From an uncultured Clostridia bacterium (lineage in GTDB: Bacteria > Bacillota > Clostridia > UBA1381), in contig CAJTUY010000029.1 in assembly GCA_910579415.1 (NCBI GenBank), positions 9,792-17,144 on the forward strand: a DNA stretch of 7,353 bases. Reading direction: 5' to 3'. Under the pieces are notes generated by a model. It did no database searches. It was not told the origin of the DNA and was given only the letters and a program-made list of their open reading frames with translations. Position numbers and translations under genes: made by a program. Of this stretch, positions 5,664 through 7,353 are shown piece after piece. The first letter of the stretch is position 1; each line of letters opens with the position of its first letter.

Positions 5664-6941
5664 TTAAAATACAAAATCAAATTCCAAATCGCCGATACGG
5701 ACCGTCTGTCCCTCTTGTATTCCCATGTTGATTAAATCCTCAATCACACCTCGATTTAAAAGCGCGCGCTGGAAATACTGAAGCGATTCATTATCCGAAA
5801 AGTTAACGCTGCCTCCCACAGCTTCAATCCATGAACCTGTTATTACATACGCTTCATTGTCACGTTTAATCTCATATCCTTTTCCGCCCTTATCCTCATA
5901 TTCCTCCTCAATATCCATTTCAGGCTCAAATATTGCAATTGGCGGAAGCTTTGTAAGTTCCTCGTATGTCTTCTGCATAAGCTCTTTTACGCCGTTATTT
6001 GTTGCAGCGGACATTTCAAACACTTCAATCCCGCGCTTTTTCATTTCATCTAGAAAATCCTTATACAGCTTTTCATCCTGAATTATATCTATCTTATTCG
6101 CCGCCACTATCTGCGGTCTTTCCTCCAGTGACATATCATAATTTGAAAGTTCAGCATTTATAATATCAAAATCCTCAACAGGATTTCTTCCTTCAATTCC
6201 CGACACGTCAACTACATGTATTAAAATTCTTGTTCTTTCAATATGACGTAAAAATTCATGACCCAAGCCTATTCCCTCGCTCGCACCCTCTATTATACCC
6301 GGTATATCCGCAAGCACAAAGCTCCTGCTATCTCCCAAGTCCACTACTCCCAGATTGGGCGCCAGCGTTGTAAAGTGATAATTTGCAATTTTCGGGTCTG
6401 CTTTAGTCGTCATTGACAAAAGAGTAGATTTTCCCACATTCGGGAAGCCTACCAGACCAACATCGGCAAGAAGTTTTAATTCAAGCAAAATTTCACGTTC
6501 ATCACCATTCTGACCGTTTTTCGCAAAATTCGGGGTCTGTCTTACGGCTGTTGCAAAATGTGCATTACCCCAGCCGCCGTTACCGCCACGCGCAAGCACA
6601 ACCTCCTTATCGGGATTTGATAAATCTGCAATTATGCGGTTACTCTCCGCGTCACGCACAACTGTCCCCTGCGGAACTTTTATTATAATATCCTCGCCTT
6701 TTTTACCCTTCTGCCTCTTACCTGCTCCGTCTGCGCCGTTTTCTGCAACATATTTGCGCTTATAACGAAAGTCCATAAGCGTTGTCATTCCAAGCTCAGC
6801 CCTGAATATAACATTACCGCCCTTACCTCCGTCGCCGCCGTCAGGGCCGCCTGCCGCCACGTATTTTTCACGATGAAACGATATTGCACCGTTGCCGCCC
6901 CTGCCTGCTTTTATGAATATTCTCGCTTTATCCGTAAACAT
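5664..6941 (-). CDS. obg: GTPase Obg (CgtA)
   Basis: The full-length 425-residue Obg GTPase has all three domains. The glycine-rich Obg fold is at about 2-157, with many GG turns such as GGPDGGDGGKGG at 31-42. The G domain has G1 GFPNVGKS at 165-172, FTT at 190-192 (G2), DIPG at 212-215 (G3), NKID at 282-285 (G4) and SAA at 311-313 (G5). A C-terminal OCT domain spans about 345-425. Obg binds the 50S subunit and acts in late ribosome assembly and stress signalling; in B. subtilis it is essential and needed for sporulation initiation. The ATG at 6941 has a GGAG Shine-Dalgarno 8 nt upstream. Unlike the frequent rplU-rpmA-obg arrangement, a histidine kinase gene precedes it here, but it has its own promoter. 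Nothing appears degraded. Confidence 0.98.
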   Translation of the reverse strand: MFTDKARIFIKAGRGGNGAISFHREKYVAAGGPDGGDGGKGGNVIFRAELGMTTLMDFRYKRKYVAENGADGAGKRQKGKKGEDIIIKVPQGTVVRDAESNRIIADLSNPDKEVVLARGGNGGWGNAHFATAVRQTPNFAKNGQNGDEREILLELKLLADVGLVGFPNVGKSTLLSMTTKADPKIANYHFTTLAPNLGVVDLGDSRSFVLADIPGIIEGASEGIGLGHEFLRHIERTRILIHVVDVSGIEGRNPVEDFDIINAELSNYDMSLEERPQIVAANKIDIIQDEKLYKDFLDEMKKRGIEVFEMSAATNNGVKELMQKTYEELTKLPPIAIFEPEMDIEEEYEDKGGKGYEIKRDNEAYVITGSWIEAVGGSVNFSDNESLQYFQRALLNRGVIEDLINMGIQEGQTVRIGDLEFDFVF

Positions 6942-6971
6942 AGTTTTTCTCCGTTTCGTTTATTTCATTAC

Positions 6972-7001
6972 ATCATATCATTTACGCAAGGGCGGTGTCA
7001 A
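6972..7001 (-). promoter_or_regulatory. Sigma-A promoter of obg
   Basis: On the minus strand, a consensus TTGACA (7001-6996) and TATGAT (6977-6972) are separated by 18 bp, with TG one base before the -10 (extended -10). Transcription should start near 6965, giving a leader of about 24 nt. The -35 begins 3 bp past the stop codon of the upstream kinase gene. Confidence 0.85.
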
Positions 7002-7004
7002 TAC

Positions 7005-7353
7005 TTATTTAATAAAATGTACAGTCACCTTGAACAAATCGCCGTCTGTTGTAATATGAAGCTCGCCTCCGCAGCCTTCAACATAACTCTTTACAATTGC
7101 CAGTCCAAGTCCGCTTCCTTCACTTGTACGCGACTTATCCCCGCGCACAAAACGCTCGCTTATTTCCGACGCATCAAAGTCCATCTCATATCCGGCAATA
7201 TTCTTTATTTCCACGCTTGCCCAATCGCCGCCGGATTTAATATCAATATAAACACGGGTGTTTTTCATTGAATATTTTACACAGTTTACAAAAAGATTTT
7301 CAAATACACGTGAAAGCTTCTTACCGTCACCTTTTATAAATACTTCCTTATCT
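7005..7353 (-). CDS. Sensor histidine kinase, C-terminal ATPase part (cut by right edge)
   Basis: The frame is open from the right edge to a TAA at 7007-7005, giving 115 residues, all from the HATPase_c catalytic domain. The N box ENLFVNCVKYS is at partial residues 18-28, the ERFVRGDKSR segment at about 67-76, and the G2 ATP-lid motif GSGLGLAI at about 79-86. The usual DxGxG (G1) motif is replaced by KNIAGYEMDF (about 50-59), a variant I associate with a subset of clostridial two-component kinases. The protein should phosphorylate a response regulator, probably encoded further upstream, beyond the edge. The sensor, membrane and phosphoacceptor-His regions are not in the window, so the stimulus cannot be inferred. 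The ATG at 7268 is an internal Met, not the start. No terminator is visible between it and obg, so read-through into obg is possible. Confidence 0.87.
   Translation of the reverse strand, partial: DKEVFIKGDGKKLSRVFENLFVNCVKYSMKNTRVYIDIKSGGDWASVEIKNIAGYEMDFDASEISERFVRGDKSRTSEGSGLGLAIVKSYVEGCGGELHITTDGDLFKVTVHFIK

Noticed and set aside
6873..7271. A 132-codon plus-strand open frame spanning the obg promoter
   Set aside because: It overlaps the start of obg, its promoter and the histidine kinase end on the other strand, and encodes nothing recognisable.

Overview
The window looks like chromosomal DNA from a spore-forming, low-to-moderate GC member of the Clostridia (Bacillota). The evidence is three endospore genes (yqfC, yqfD, ylbJ), Shine-Dalgarno sites built on GGAG/AGGAGG, sigma-A-like promoters, and a secreted protein with a DUF6273-like domain and Cys-rich repeats, an architecture I associate with gut Clostridia. 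The narrower lineage (for example Oscillospirales-like) is a guess.

Layout. Positions 1-2514 are a leftward gene cluster read yqfC -> yqfD -> phoH -> a gene cut by the left edge (probably ybeY). Gaps are 16 and 20 nt, then there is an 8-nt overlap, so this is very likely one operon. Its order resembles the yqfC-yqfD-phoH-...-ybeY segment of Bacillus subtilis. Divergent from it, ylbJ (2613-3689, rightward) encodes a sporulation membrane protein and ends in an intrinsic terminator. After a roughly 220-bp intergenic region with a good sigma-A promoter and a repeat cluster at the predicted transcription start, a 574-residue secreted protein (3919-5643) follows. Its parts are a signal peptide, a DUF6273-like domain, four Cys-rich repeats and a C-terminal beta-rich domain. 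It converges on obg (5664-6941, leftward) at a shared bidirectional terminator. obg has its own near-consensus promoter just after the stop codon of an upstream sensor histidine kinase that runs off the right edge.

How the genes fit together. yqfC, yqfD and ylbJ are in B. subtilis mother-cell (sigma-E) sporulation genes. Here they sit back to back around one 98-bp intergenic region, which suggests joint control. PhoH and YbeY belong to RNA/ribosome maturation, and Obg is a ribosome-associated GTPase also tied to sporulation entry in Bacillus. The secreted protein is the only accessory gene.

I found no RNA genes, CRISPR arrays, insertion sequences or attachment sites. No strong case for a wholly new system emerged; the secreted Cys-repeat protein and its operator-like leader are the least explained parts.
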